Positions 8,879-17,202 of a DNA stretch of 64,000 nt are shown here, piece after piece (the stretch's first letter is position 1; every line of letters begins with the position of its first letter). Location: positions 868,001-932,000 of the forward strand of contig NZ_JBHTAA010000001.1 in NCBI RefSeq assembly GCF_042663225.1, given 5' to 3'. The translations under genes and the position numbers were made by a program. The notes below the pieces were generated by a model. The model had not been told where the DNA came from. It ran no database searches and saw only the letters and a program-made list of their open reading frames with translations. Source of the DNA: Haloferax namakaokahaiae (GTDB lineage: Archaea > Halobacteriota > Halobacteria > Halobacteriales > Haloferacaceae).

Positions 8879-9451
8879 ATGTACAAACGGGTACGACTCA
8901 AGGATACGGTCGAAGTTCCCCCGCGCCATCTGGGCGATGTGACGCCCGAGCGGGTCAAGCGACTGTTACAGGACAAACTGGAAGGACGGATGGACGAGGA
9001 CGTTGGGAGCGTCGTGAGCGTCGTGGAGGTCCGCGACATCGGCGAGGGCACCGTACTGCCCAACCGCCCCGGCGTCTACTACGAAGCCGAGTTCGACGCC
9101 ATCTCCTACGACCCCGAGATGCAGGAAGTCGTCGATGGCATCGTGGTCGAAGTCGTCGAGTTCGGTGCCTTCGTCGGCATCGGTCCGGTGGACGGACTCC
9201 TCCACGTCTCGCAAATCTCCGACGAATACCTCGCCTACGACGGCGAGAACCAGCAACTCGCTTCGACGGAATCGAACCAGACGCTCGCCGTGGACGACGA
9301 GGTGCGCGCACGCATCGTCACCAAGAGCATCGACGAGCGCAACCCGCGCGACTCCAAGATTGGGCTCACGGCCAAACAGCCCGGTCTGGGCAAGCACGGG
9401 TGGCTCAAGGAAAAGCGCCAGCAGAACGAGGCCTCAGCGGAGGGTAACTGA
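8879..9451 (+). CDS. rpoE1: RNA polymerase subunit E' (Rpo7)
   Basis: 190 residues. With Rpo4 it forms the stalk of archaeal RNA polymerase, used in promoter opening and RNA binding. The N-terminal MYKRVRLKDTVEVPP is characteristic of the family, and the second half is an S1 RNA-binding domain (VDGIVVEVVEFGAFVGIGPV). The stop overlaps the ATG of rpoE2 by one base, the usual pairing of the two genes. Confidence 0.95.
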   Translation: MYKRVRLKDTVEVPPRHLGDVTPERVKRLLQDKLEGRMDEDVGSVVSVVEVRDIGEGTVLPNRPGVYYEAEFDAISYDPEMQEVVDGIVVEVVEFGAFVGIGPVDGLLHVSQISDEYLAYDGENQQLASTESNQTLAVDDEVRARIVTKSIDERNPRDSKIGLTAKQPGLGKHGWLKEKRQQNEASAEGN

Positions 9452-9648
9452 TGGCGAGAAAGCGCCTCGCGTGCCGTGAGTGCCACTTCGTCAACGACCC
9501 CGACTCGCAGACCTGCGACAACTGTGGTTCGACCAGCCTCACCGAGGACTGGGCGGGCTACGTCGTCATCACCCACCCCGAGCGAAGCGAAATCGCCCAG
9601 GAGATGAACGTCTCCGAACCCGGTGGCTACGCCCTCAAGGTCCGCTGA
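9451..9648 (+). CDS. rpoE2: Transcription elongation factor Spt4 (RNA polymerase subunit E'')
   Basis: 65 residues with one four-cysteine zinc ribbon, CRECHF...CDNCG, followed by the conserved DWAGYVVITHPERSEIA. Archaeal Spt4 binds Spt5 to form a processivity clamp on RNA polymerase. Translationally coupled to rpoE1 (TGATG). Confidence 0.95.
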   Translation: MARKRLACRECHFVNDPDSQTCDNCGSTSLTEDWAGYVVITHPERSEIAQEMNVSEPGGYALKVR

Positions 9649-9649
9649 G

Positions 9650-10189
9650 ATGCTCACCCTGCCGACGGCGCTTCGTGGCGCGTTCAAAGAGCCGTTTGGT
9701 CCCGTCTACACCGACCCAGAGGAACTCCTCTCGGACGCGTCGAGCGAAGCGACCGGCGCGCCGCTGGTCGCCGTCGGCGACGTCGTGACCTACCATCTCC
9801 GTCGCGCGGGCAGACCGCCTTCGGTCGCCGTTATCGACGGGAAGACCAAGCGCGAAGCCGTCGGCGACGAGATTCGAGACGCTATCGAGACCGGCCACGT
9901 GGTCGAAGTCGCAAACGAACCGGGCACGATTTCGCGCGACCTCGTGGCCGCGCTCGTGGATGCACTCGCGCGCGACGGGCCGACGACGCTCCTCGTCGCG
10001 GGCGAAGAAGACCTCGCAACACTTCCTGCGGCGCTCGCCGCACCCCTCGGTTCGACCGTCGTCTACGGCCAACCGGACGAGGGAATGGTCCGAATCGAGG
10101 TCACAGACGCCGTCAAAACCCGGATGCGCGACTTACTCGACCAGTTCGAGGGTGACGGTGCCGACGTGTTAGCACCTCTCGAAGCGTAA
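9650..10189 (+). CDS. GTP-dependent dephospho-CoA kinase (DUF359)
   Basis: Makes coenzyme A from dephospho-CoA with GTP as donor, the archaeal replacement for CoaE. 179 residues. It has the family's central VAVGDVVTYHLRRAG, IDGKTKR and VVEVANEPGTIS motifs and an acidic-aromatic C-terminus. The start at 9650 follows the rpoE2 stop by one base. Neighbouring rpoE2 and rps24e is common in euryarchaea. Confidence 0.9.
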   Translation: MLTLPTALRGAFKEPFGPVYTDPEELLSDASSEATGAPLVAVGDVVTYHLRRAGRPPSVAVIDGKTKREAVGDEIRDAIETGHVVEVANEPGTISRDLVAALVDALARDGPTTLLVAGEEDLATLPAALAAPLGSTVVYGQPDEGMVRIEVTDAVKTRMRDLLDQFEGDGADVLAPLEA

Positions 10190-10249
10190 CCGTCCTTCCC
10201 CTTCGAAATCCTTTTACTTGCTTCGCGGGCAATTACAGGTAACTGAACC

Positions 10250-10567
10250 ATGGATATCGAAATCATCTCCGAAGAGGAGAACCCCATGTTGCACCGAACG
10301 GACGTTCGGTTCGAGATCGTTCACGAGGACGCGACCCCCTCTCGTCTGTCGGTTCGTGACTCCCTCGCGGCGAAACTGAACAAGGACTCCGACGAAGTCG
10401 TCGTCCACGAACTCAACACGAAGTTCGGCATGCGCAAGACCGCAGGCTACGCGAAGGTCTACGCGAGTCCCGAGTTCGCCCGCGACGTCGAACAGGAGCA
10501 CATGCTCGAACGGAACAAGATCACTGCCGAAGACGCCGAAGCCGACGCCGAAGCCGAAGAGGCATAA
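10250..10567 (+). CDS. rps24e: 30S ribosomal protein S24e
   Basis: 105 residues, normal length. The typical start MDIEIISEEENPMLHR, the DSLAAKLN segment and the C-terminal acidic tail (AEDAEADAEAEEA) are as in haloarchaeal S24e. A T-rich element ccttttacttg lies at 10209-10219, in the 60-bp gap after the CoA kinase gene. The gene for S27ae, which in my recollection usually follows, is not between this gene and kae1-bud32: that gap is only 36 bp. Confidence 0.95.
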   Translation: MDIEIISEEENPMLHRTDVRFEIVHEDATPSRLSVRDSLAAKLNKDSDEVVVHELNTKFGMRKTAGYAKVYASPEFARDVEQEHMLERNKITAEDAEADAEAEEA

Positions 10568-10603
10568 CTCGGCACTAATTCGCCGTTTTCGACCAGTTCT
10601 CGA

Positions 10604-12256
10604 ATGCGTATTCTAGGAATCGAAGGAACAGCGTGGGCCGCGAGCGCAGCGGTTTTCGAGACGGACGACCCCGACGCTCTCCGCTCCGGAACCGACCGCG
10701 CGCCCGACCCTGCTTCCGACCACGTCTTCATCGAATCGAACCCCTACCAACCCGACAGCGGCGGCATCCACCCGCGCGAGGCGGCCGAGCACATGTCGAA
10801 CGCCATCCCCGAGGTGGTCGAAACCGCGCTCGCACACGCCGCCGAGCGACACGACGGCGACGGTCCCATCGTCGATGGTGTCGCCTTCTCGCAGGGACCG
10901 GGTCTCGGCCCGTGTCTCCGTATCGTCGGCACCGCGGCGCGGTCTGTCGCCCAGACGCTCGACGTGCCGCTCTTGGGCACGAACCACATGGTCGCCCACC
11001 TCGAAATCGGGCGCTACCAGTCAGGCTTCGAATCGCCCGTCTGTCTGAACGCCTCGGGCGCGAACGCGCACCTCCTCGGCTACCACAACGGGCGCTACCG
11101 CGTCCTCGGCGAGACGATGGACACCGGCGTCGGCAACTCCATCGACAAGTTCACGCGCCACGTCGGGTGGACTCACCCCGGCGGCCCGAAGGTCGAGCAG
11201 GCCGCCAAAGACGGCTCGTACATCGACATGCCGTACGTCGTCAAGGGGATGGACTTCTCCTTCTCGGGCATCATGAGCGCCGCGAAGGACGAGGCGGACG
11301 ACGGAACGCCCGTCGAAGACATCTGTGTCGGCCTGCAAGAGACCATCTTCGGCATGCTCACCGAAGTCGCCGAGCGCGCCCTCTCACTGACGGGGACGGA
11401 CGAACTCGTCCTTGGGGGAGGTGTCGGCCAGAACGCCCGCCTCCGCGAGATGCTCGCCGAGATGTGCGAGCAACGCGGCGCGAAGTTCCACGCGCCCGAA
11501 CCGCGCTTCCTCCGCGACAACGCGGGGATGATTGCGGTCCTCGGCGCGCGGATGCTCGCCGCGGGCGACACCCTGCCCGTCTCGGAGTCGCAGGTGAACC
11601 CGAACTTCCGACCCGACCAAGTCGAGGTCACGTGGCGCGGCGCACGCGAATCGGTCGCCCGCGCGCACACCGACGACGGCGCGATTCGCGGCGCAGAGGC
11701 GACGGTCGATATCGGCCCCGAATCGGTCGTCAAGCGGCGCGTTCCCAAGACCTACCGCCACGCCGAACTCGACGAGCGACTCCGCCGTGAGCGAACCAAG
11801 GCCGAAGCGCGACTGACGAGCGACGCCCGCCGCGCGGGTGTTCGAACGCCAGTCGTCCGCGACATCGACCCCGTCGAGGGCGTGATTACCTTCGAGGCGG
11901 TCGGCGACTGCGACTTGGCCGAGTGCTTGGATAGTGAGTCGGTGCGCGTCGTCGGCGAGTACCTCGCGCGACTCCACCGGGCAGGAATCGTCCACGGCGA
12001 CCCGACGACGCGGAACGTCCGCGTCGAGTTGGATGGCGAAAAGCGCGTCTCGCTCATCGACTTCGGACTCGGTTACCACACCCAACACGTCGAGGACCAC
12101 GCGATGGACCTCCACGTCTTCGCCCAGAGCATCGAGGGAACGGCCGACGACGCCGAACCGCTCTTGGACGCGTTCGAATCGGGCTACGAGGAGTATGGCT
12201 CCCAAGAAGTGCTGGACCGCCTGCGAGAAGTCGAGTCTCGTGGACGATATCGGTAG
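10604..12256 (+). CDS. kae1-bud32: KEOPS subunits Kae1 and Bud32, fused
   Basis: 550 residues. Residues 1 to about 325 are Kae1, an ASKHA-fold enzyme that places threonylcarbamoyl on A37 of tRNAs; the metal-binding HMVAHLE motif is at about residue 128. From about 365 follows Bud32, a small atypical kinase/ATPase, with HGDPTTRNV and LIDFGLGYH as catalytic and metal loops. The fusion is normal in haloarchaea and other euryarchaea. Some archaea encode the two parts separately, so the fixed one-to-one ratio is a lineage trait. Confidence 0.95.
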   Translation: MRILGIEGTAWAASAAVFETDDPDALRSGTDRAPDPASDHVFIESNPYQPDSGGIHPREAAEHMSNAIPEVVETALAHAAERHDGDGPIVDGVAFSQGPGLGPCLRIVGTAARSVAQTLDVPLLGTNHMVAHLEIGRYQSGFESPVCLNASGANAHLLGYHNGRYRVLGETMDTGVGNSIDKFTRHVGWTHPGGPKVEQAAKDGSYIDMPYVVKGMDFSFSGIMSAAKDEADDGTPVEDICVGLQETIFGMLTEVAERALSLTGTDELVLGGGVGQNARLREMLAEMCEQRGAKFHAPEPRFLRDNAGMIAVLGARMLAAGDTLPVSESQVNPNFRPDQVEVTWRGARESVARAHTDDGAIRGAEATVDIGPESVVKRRVPKTYRHAELDERLRRERTKAEARLTSDARRAGVRTPVVRDIDPVEGVITFEAVGDCDLAECLDSESVRVVGEYLARLHRAGIVHGDPTTRNVRVELDGEKRVSLIDFGLGYHTQHVEDHAMDLHVFAQSIEGTADDAEPLLDAFESGYEEYGSQEVLDRLREVESRGRYR

Positions 12257-12328
12257 TTTCGACACACATACCAGTCGCTTCACTCCGGTCGTTCGATTCA
12301 GTCTGGAACTGGACAGCAGGCCAAAATG

Positions 12329-12336
12329 ATTTATCG
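12329..12336 (+). promoter_or_regulatory. TATA element of the DUF5808-like gene
   Basis: GATTTATC is centred about 27 bp before the ATG at 12359, predicting a leaderless transcript and deciding that start over the upstream in-frame ATG at 12326. Confidence 0.55.
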
Positions 12337-12358
12337 TCAGCAGGCGTATCTGTCTCGT

Positions 12359-12637
12359 ATGGTAGATAAACCGCAAAGCGGTACGCTCTTCGGCATCCCC
12401 TACAACTTCGAGCGCCCGAGTGCTGGCCGAATGCTCTCTTCGTACTGGCAACCCGGCAAGGGCATGCTCGTCGAGAAACCGTTCGGTATCGGCTACACGC
12501 TCAACCTCGCAAGCTGGCGCTCGTGGATTGTTCTCCTCGTCGCGGGCGGACTCCTCTGGAACGAGCGCCAGAAGAGCAAGGCGAACGCAGACGAAGCGGA
12601 AGCCGACGACGGACCCGTCGAAGTCATCGTCGATTAA
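12359..12637 (+). CDS. DUF5808-like small membrane-associated protein
   Basis: 92 residues. MVDKPQSGTLFGIPYNFERPS and the SYWQPGKGMLVEKPFGIGYTLN segment match haloarchaeal proteins I recall as DUF5808. One hydrophobic segment (SWIVLLVAGGLLW) near residue 60 is followed by a charged tail ending in DDGPVEVIVD. Function unknown. Confidence 0.75.
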   Translation: MVDKPQSGTLFGIPYNFERPSAGRMLSSYWQPGKGMLVEKPFGIGYTLNLASWRSWIVLLVAGGLLWNERQKSKANADEAEADDGPVEVIVD

Positions 12638-12688
12638 GCACGCACAGACACCGACGACTTTTCACACCCCGCCCGCAGAGTGGCGGAT

Positions 12689-13324
12689 ATGCTCCGATAC
12701 GTCACCACCAACGAGGGCAAGGTCCGCGAGGCGCTCTCGTACCTCGACGACGACGTGACGCAACTCGACTTCGATTACACCGAACTGCAGGCACCCGAAC
12801 TCGGCCCCATCGCGGCCCACGGTGCCCGCGAAGCCTTCCGCTACGCGGACGAGCCGGTGCTCGTGGACGACGCCGGGCTGTTCATCGAGGGGTTCGAGGG
12901 CTTCCCCGGTCCGTACTCGGCCTACGTCGAAGACACCCTCGGCGTGGAAACGGTCTATCGACTCGCCGCCGCCGAACTCGACGAACCCCGACGCGCCTCG
13001 TTCCGATGCATCCTCGCCTACTGCGACGGCGAACCCTTCGAAGCCAGCCCGGACCCGGTGGACCGCGACGACCGAACCCTCGCGGCGGCCCGCGGTGCGG
13101 AACAGGACGACGAAGAGACGCAAGCACTGCCGGTGAAACTCTTCGAGGGCGTCGTCAACGGTCGAATCGTGCCGCCGCGTGGTGACGACGGCTTCGGCTA
13201 CGACCCGATTTTCGAACACGACGGGCTGACGTTCGCGGAGATGACGCCCGAAGAGAAGAACGGTATCTCGCATCGCGGGCGGGCGTTGGCGAAGTTTGGT
13301 GAGTGGTACGCCGAACGTCAGTGA
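12689..13324 (+). CDS. XTP/dITP diphosphatase (RdgB/HAM1 family)
   Basis: Hydrolyses non-canonical purine nucleoside triphosphates (XTP, dITP, ITP) to monophosphates, cleaning the nucleotide pool. 211 residues. The family start RYVTTNEGKVRE (substrate-binding T-x-N-x-x-K), the VDDAGLFIEGFEGFPGPYSAY signature and the late GDDGFGYDPIF and HRGRAL motifs are intact. An insertion rich in acidic residues near 125-150 is typical of halophiles. ATG at 12689 is preferred over the GTG at 12680. Confidence 0.9.
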   Translation: MLRYVTTNEGKVREALSYLDDDVTQLDFDYTELQAPELGPIAAHGAREAFRYADEPVLVDDAGLFIEGFEGFPGPYSAYVEDTLGVETVYRLAAAELDEPRRASFRCILAYCDGEPFEASPDPVDRDDRTLAAARGAEQDDEETQALPVKLFEGVVNGRIVPPRGDDGFGYDPIFEHDGLTFAEMTPEEKNGISHRGRALAKFGEWYAERQ

Positions 13325-13332
13325 GGTGTACG

Positions 13333-13351
13333 TTGAAAATCTCTGATTTTC
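13333..13351. terminator. Hairpin between converging genes
   Basis: TGAAAATC-TCT-GATTTTCA is a perfect 8-bp stem with a 3-nt loop, 9 bp after the pyrophosphatase stop and facing the convergent hydrolase. Archaeal termination mainly needs T tracts, so this may be a transcript-end structure rather than a true terminator. Confidence 0.4.
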
Positions 13352-13411
13352 AGAAGTTCAGCGAGCGTCAGCGAGGTGAAAGAGAGCGAGAAAAAATATC
13401 GCCCACCGCTC

Positions 13412-14206
13412 TCAGACGCTCACTTCCTCGTCGAACGTGAGCACCGCGTCGATGACGAGTTCTGGGGCGGTGTTCATCGCGGCGTGGGCTTGCCCCTCTA
13501 AGAGCACAACCCGACTGTTTTCGAGTACATCGCCGAGCGCGTCAGCCGCCGCTGCGTGGAGTGGGGCAGTCTCAGTGCCGACCAACAACAGCGTCGGCGT
13601 CTGCAACTCGGCGAACCGGGCGGGGTCGAACTCGTACTCCGTCCGTGCTCGCTCCTCGCGGATGACGGTGTGGGCCGCCTCGACGCGAGCGGGCCAGTTC
13701 GGGGCCGACCGAAGCGCGTCGAGTTCGAACGGCGGTAGCTCGGCGATATCGCGCAAGAACCGGACGAGCGCCTCCTTGTTCTCACCGCGCTCGTGGAGCA
13801 CGGTGATTTCGGCGAGGGTCTCCTCGCTGTCCGGTTCGAACCCCGCGACGGGTATCGGCGGTTCGTACAGGACGAGCGCGCGAAGCGTGGGGAGTCGCCG
13901 GGCGGCCTCCAGCGCGCACATCGCCCCGTAGGAGTGGCCGAGGAGCGTCACGGGGTCGGCAATCGACTCCACGACCGCGACGACGTCTTCGACCTCTCGT
14001 TCCATCTCGTACGCCGGGGTATCACCGCTCGCACCACGGCCGCGCCGGTCGAGCGCGTAGACCGTGAATCGCTCCTCGAAGGCGGGGAGAACGGGGTCCC
14101 ACCGCGTGTGGTCCGCGGTGCTTCCGTGGACGAGGACGAGCGGCGGCCCCGCCCCTGTTCGCTCGAACGCAATCGGTGTGCCATCCGTCGATTCGACTGT
14201 CTCCAT
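13412..14206 (-). CDS. Alpha/beta hydrolase
   Basis: 264 residues with the alpha/beta hydrolase fold. The oxyanion-hole HGST follows LVLVHG near residue 27; the nucleophile elbow is GHSYG (about 91-95); the late acid is in VGTETAPLH and the catalytic histidine in GQAHAAM near residue 242. Closest in look to haloperoxidase/esterase-type hydrolases; substrate unknown. Single-gene unit. Confidence 0.85.
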   Translation of the reverse strand: METVESTDGTPIAFERTGAGPPLVLVHGSTADHTRWDPVLPAFEERFTVYALDRRGRGASGDTPAYEMEREVEDVVAVVESIADPVTLLGHSYGAMCALEAARRLPTLRALVLYEPPIPVAGFEPDSEETLAEITVLHERGENKEALVRFLRDIAELPPFELDALRSAPNWPARVEAAHTVIREERARTEYEFDPARFAELQTPTLLLVGTETAPLHAAAADALGDVLENSRVVLLEGQAHAAMNTAPELVIDAVLTFDEEVSV

Positions 14207-14316
14207 CGTTACTCAATCGTCCTAGTAGGCGGCCGAAGTATGTCACAATGTTGCACGCCCATCGCCTGTCGCACGCCAACTTCGGGAGTTTTCACCGCCC
14301 GCGATGAGGATAGCGC

Positions 14317-14706
14317 ATGAACCCACGGGACTTCTTCGAGGACGGCACGGTGACCGTCTCTGCGGCGACGTACACCGTCTACAAGACGACGCAACCGGAC
14401 CCGGCCGCGTTCGCGTCGATACAGGACGACGAGGAGATAACGGTCGTCGCAGAGGGCGGCACGGTAGACGAATCGACCGTCCTCGAAGCCGAACCCGGGT
14501 GGAAGCGACTCACCTTCGAGATGGTACTGCCGTTCGAACTCGTCGGCTTCTTGGCCGTCGTCGCCGCCGAACTCGCCGACGAAGGGGTCTCGATTTTCGC
14601 GCTCTCCGCGTATTCGACCGACCACGTGCTGGTGAAAGAAGGAGACGTTGCGGCCGCGACGAAGAGACTCGAAGCGCTCGGGTGCCGAATCCAGAACGAG
14701 GGGTGA
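14317..14706 (+). CDS. ACT-domain protein (CASTOR/ACT_7 type)
   Basis: 129 residues. The C-terminal half (LTFEMVLPFELVGFLAVVAAELADEGVSIFALSAYSTDHVLVKE) has the beta-alpha-beta pattern of an ACT domain, in the form found in the small amino-acid-sensing family. The first half holds a second, degenerate copy. It probably binds a small ligand such as an amino acid; no enzyme domain is attached. Confidence 0.8.
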   Translation: MNPRDFFEDGTVTVSAATYTVYKTTQPDPAAFASIQDDEEITVVAEGGTVDESTVLEAEPGWKRLTFEMVLPFELVGFLAVVAAELADEGVSIFALSAYSTDHVLVKEGDVAAATKRLEALGCRIQNEG

Positions 14707-14746
14707 GAGAAATCTGGGAAGTAGGGAAGCCGAAAGATGACCGACG

Positions 14747-15223
14747 CTACGTCCGCGGGTCGCGGTCGGGACCCAGATACTCGCCGGATTCGACCTCCAG
14801 ATACAGACTCTCGGGGGCGAAGAGCGTCGCAAAGGCCTGCGGGTGTCGGATGCTAACCGGGAATCGACCGCCGAGTGCGGCCCCGGCGCGGGCGGACTGC
14901 AGGCGCTCGTCGAACGTCAAGACGTGCATCGCGCCGCCCCGGTAGGCCGACGCGAGCGCCGGGTGGTCGTGTTCCGGGTGCGAGACGAGTTCCACCCACG
15001 TCTCGATTTTCTCGCGCCAGTCGGCCGCGAGTTCGGCGTCGGCGAAGTCGGCGACGAGCGCCTCCGCATCGTCGAGGAGGGTCTCACTGGCGACGAGGGC
15101 CGTCCACGAGTGTTCGCGGAGGTGGTCCAGCGCGTCACGAGCAGGCCCGCCGACGAGCACGTCCGCGGCGAGCACGTCCGCGTCCGCGACGACGCGCGCC
15201 GGGGAGGGTTCTGTCTCACTCAT
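14747..15223 (-). CDS. PIN-like protein (DUF7384-type)
   Basis: 158 residues. VVADADVLAADVLVGG at the N-terminus, EHDHPALASAYRGGAMHVLTFD and the following LQSARAGA resemble a PIN-type nuclease domain with acidic residues in the expected places. I think of it as DUF7384 but cannot confirm. The ATG at 15223 overlaps the preceding mini-gene (ATGAGTGA), so the two are a coupled pair. Confidence 0.65.
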   Translation of the reverse strand: MSETEPSPARVVADADVLAADVLVGGPARDALDHLREHSWTALVASETLLDDAEALVADFADAELAADWREKIETWVELVSHPEHDHPALASAYRGGAMHVLTFDERLQSARAGAALGGRFPVSIRHPQAFATLFAPESLYLEVESGEYLGPDRDPRT

Positions 15224-15314
15224 CGTCCGCTCTGCGCGCACGAAGCGCCGCAGAAATCGCTTCTTCGGTCGTCTCGTACGCCGTGGCGCGTTCGAACAGC
15301 GACTCCCACGTCAT
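15216..15314 (-). CDS. 32-residue conserved mini-protein
   Basis: Reads MTWESLFERATAYETTEEAI, then SAALRARRADDE: one or two short acidic amphipathic helices. Its stop lies 5 nt inside the downstream PIN-like gene. Similar tiny proteins beginning MTWESLFERA precede this PIN-like family in other haloarchaea, as I recall. Pairing a small helical protein with a PIN-like protein suggests a partner or antitoxin-like role, but this is inference. Confidence 0.6.
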   Translation of the reverse strand: MTWESLFERATAYETTEEAISAALRARRADDE

Positions 15315-15468
15315 GGCGAGACCGACGCGAGCGGGAGAGATGAATCTGTGGAAGTACGAGCGACGAAACCGAATGTTGTCCCGATTCAGTTACTAATTCT
15401 AAAAATGAAACCAATCGAAGTTGCATCAATTGAGAAACAGTTAATGGCCGTTCGGCGTACCACAACAC

Positions 15469-16485
15469 ATGACGATTCAACGACGGCGCTTCCTTCAAGC
15501 GGCGGGCGTCGGTGCGATTCTCGGACTGAGCGGTTGTACCGGAACGACGGGTGCGCCGCAGGCCGGCGGCAGCCAGGATTCGACCAACGACGAACAGACG
15601 AGCGGCGGGTCACGGGAGTTGACACTGGCGACGACGACGAGTACGTACGACACGGGACTCCTCGACGCGCTCAACCCCGAGTTCGAATCGCAGTTCGGCG
15701 CGACGGTGAAGACGATTCCGCAGGGGACCGGCGCGGCCATCGAAACCGCCCGCAACGGCGACGCCGACGTGATTCTCGTCCACGCACGCGGCGCTGAAGA
15801 CGAGTTCGTAGAGGAGGGCTACGGCGTCAACCGCCGCGACGTGATGTTCAACGACTTCGTCGTCGTCGGTCCCGCGGACGACCCCGCCGGGATCGAGGGG
15901 ATGGAGAGTGCGACCGATGCGTTCGCAACGATTGCCGAGGCGCAATCGACGTTCGTCTCCCGCGGCGACGACTCGGGGACGAACAAGAAGGAGTTGCTCA
16001 TCTGGGAGGCCGCGGGCGTCGAACCCTCAGGCCAGTGGTATCAGGAGATTGGCAAAGGCATGGGCGATACGCTCGTGCAGGCCGACCAAACCGGCGCGTA
16101 CACGCTCGCCGACCGCGGGACGTACCTCGCCACGCAGTCGAACATCGACCTCGAAATCCTCGTCCAAGGGCCGCTCGAGGGCGGGCCTACGATTCTGAAG
16201 AACCCCTACGGCGTGATTGCGGTCAATCCCGCCGTCTATCCCGGCGTGAACTACTCACTGGCGATGGCGTACATCGGCTTTCTCACCGGGCCGCAGGGCC
16301 AGACCATCATCGACGAGTACACCGCCAACGGGTCGCAGTTGTTCTTCCCGAACGCGCTCTCGGAGTCGCCGAACTTCGGGCAGTACGTCCCCGAGAACTA
16401 CAACGAGAGCGGGTCGAACTCGAATTCGGTCGCCGACGCCCAGTTCGAGCAGTGGGTGGCAGACCGCGTGCCCGAGGACTTTTAG
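15469..16485 (+). CDS. tupA: Tungstate-type ABC transporter substrate-binding lipoprotein
   Basis: 338 residues. A Tat signal with lipobox (RRRFLQAAGVGAILGLSGC) is followed by a Ser/Thr/Asp-rich linker, then the mature oxyanion-binding domain. LTLATTTSTYDTGLLDAL and the later FVSRGDDSGTNKKEL are hallmarks of TupA-type tungstate binders; the TTST and SRGDDSG segments should hold the oxyanion. It serves the permease and ATPase that follow. Molybdate specificity is possible, and nasA in the same window needs a molybdenum cofactor. Confidence 0.85.
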   Translation: MTIQRRRFLQAAGVGAILGLSGCTGTTGAPQAGGSQDSTNDEQTSGGSRELTLATTTSTYDTGLLDALNPEFESQFGATVKTIPQGTGAAIETARNGDADVILVHARGAEDEFVEEGYGVNRRDVMFNDFVVVGPADDPAGIEGMESATDAFATIAEAQSTFVSRGDDSGTNKKELLIWEAAGVEPSGQWYQEIGKGMGDTLVQADQTGAYTLADRGTYLATQSNIDLEILVQGPLEGGPTILKNPYGVIAVNPAVYPGVNYSLAMAYIGFLTGPQGQTIIDEYTANGSQLFFPNALSESPNFGQYVPENYNESGSNSNSVADAQFEQWVADRVPEDF

Positions 16486-16509
16486 TCCGGCCGGTTCGCA
16501 TCTCCGTCC

Positions 16510-17202
16510 GTGTTTGGCCTCGGCGACCTGAATCTCACCTACCTCGTGAGCATCACGCTCGTCTCACTGTACGTGAGCACCCTCGCCGTCGTCGTGAGTT
16601 CGGTCATCGGCCTTCCAATCGCGCTCGTGGTGAGCTTTCGTGAGTTCCGCGGGAAGTCCGCGGTCACCTCGCTTTTCTCGACGGGGATGGGCTTTCCGAG
16701 CGTCGTCGTCGGTCTCGTCGTCCTCCTCGCGCTCTCTCGGTCGGGGCCGCTCGGGACGTTCGAACTTCTGTTCACGCCGGAGGCCATGATCATCTCGCAG
16801 ACGATTCTCGCGCTTCCGGTGCTCGTGAGCGTCTCGCTCTCGGCGGTGCAGTCGGTCCCGCAGGACCTCCGCGACGCCGCGTTCGCCACGGGCGGCACCT
16901 CGACGGACGTCGCCCTGCTCGTGATTCGTGAGGCCCGCTACGGCATCGTGACGGCGCTCTTGGCCGCCTACGGCCGCGCAATCAGCGAGGTCGGGTCGGT
17001 GCTCATCGTCGGCGGCAACATCGTCCTGACGGGCGACCGGTCGTTCACGCGGACGCTCACGACGGCGATTACCGTCGAAGCGCGGAAAGGAAACATCGAG
17101 ACGGGTATCGCACTCGGCGCAATCTTACTCGCGCTCGTGCTGTTCGTCAACGCACTCGGCGCGCGATTCCGCGACCGAACCCCATCGGGTGATCGGAGAT
17201 GA
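16510..17202 (+). CDS. tupB: Tungstate-type ABC transporter permease
   Basis: 230 residues, about five membrane helices, starting with GTG at 16510. The EAA loop region DAAFATGGTSTDVALLVIREARYGIV contacts the ATPase. The C-terminus overlaps the ATPase start (ATGA). Membrane channel of the tupABC set. Confidence 0.85.
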   Translation: MFGLGDLNLTYLVSITLVSLYVSTLAVVVSSVIGLPIALVVSFREFRGKSAVTSLFSTGMGFPSVVVGLVVLLALSRSGPLGTFELLFTPEAMIISQTILALPVLVSVSLSAVQSVPQDLRDAAFATGGTSTDVALLVIREARYGIVTALLAAYGRAISEVGSVLIVGGNIVLTGDRSFTRTLTTAITVEARKGNIETGIALGAILLALVLFVNALGARFRDRTPSGDRR

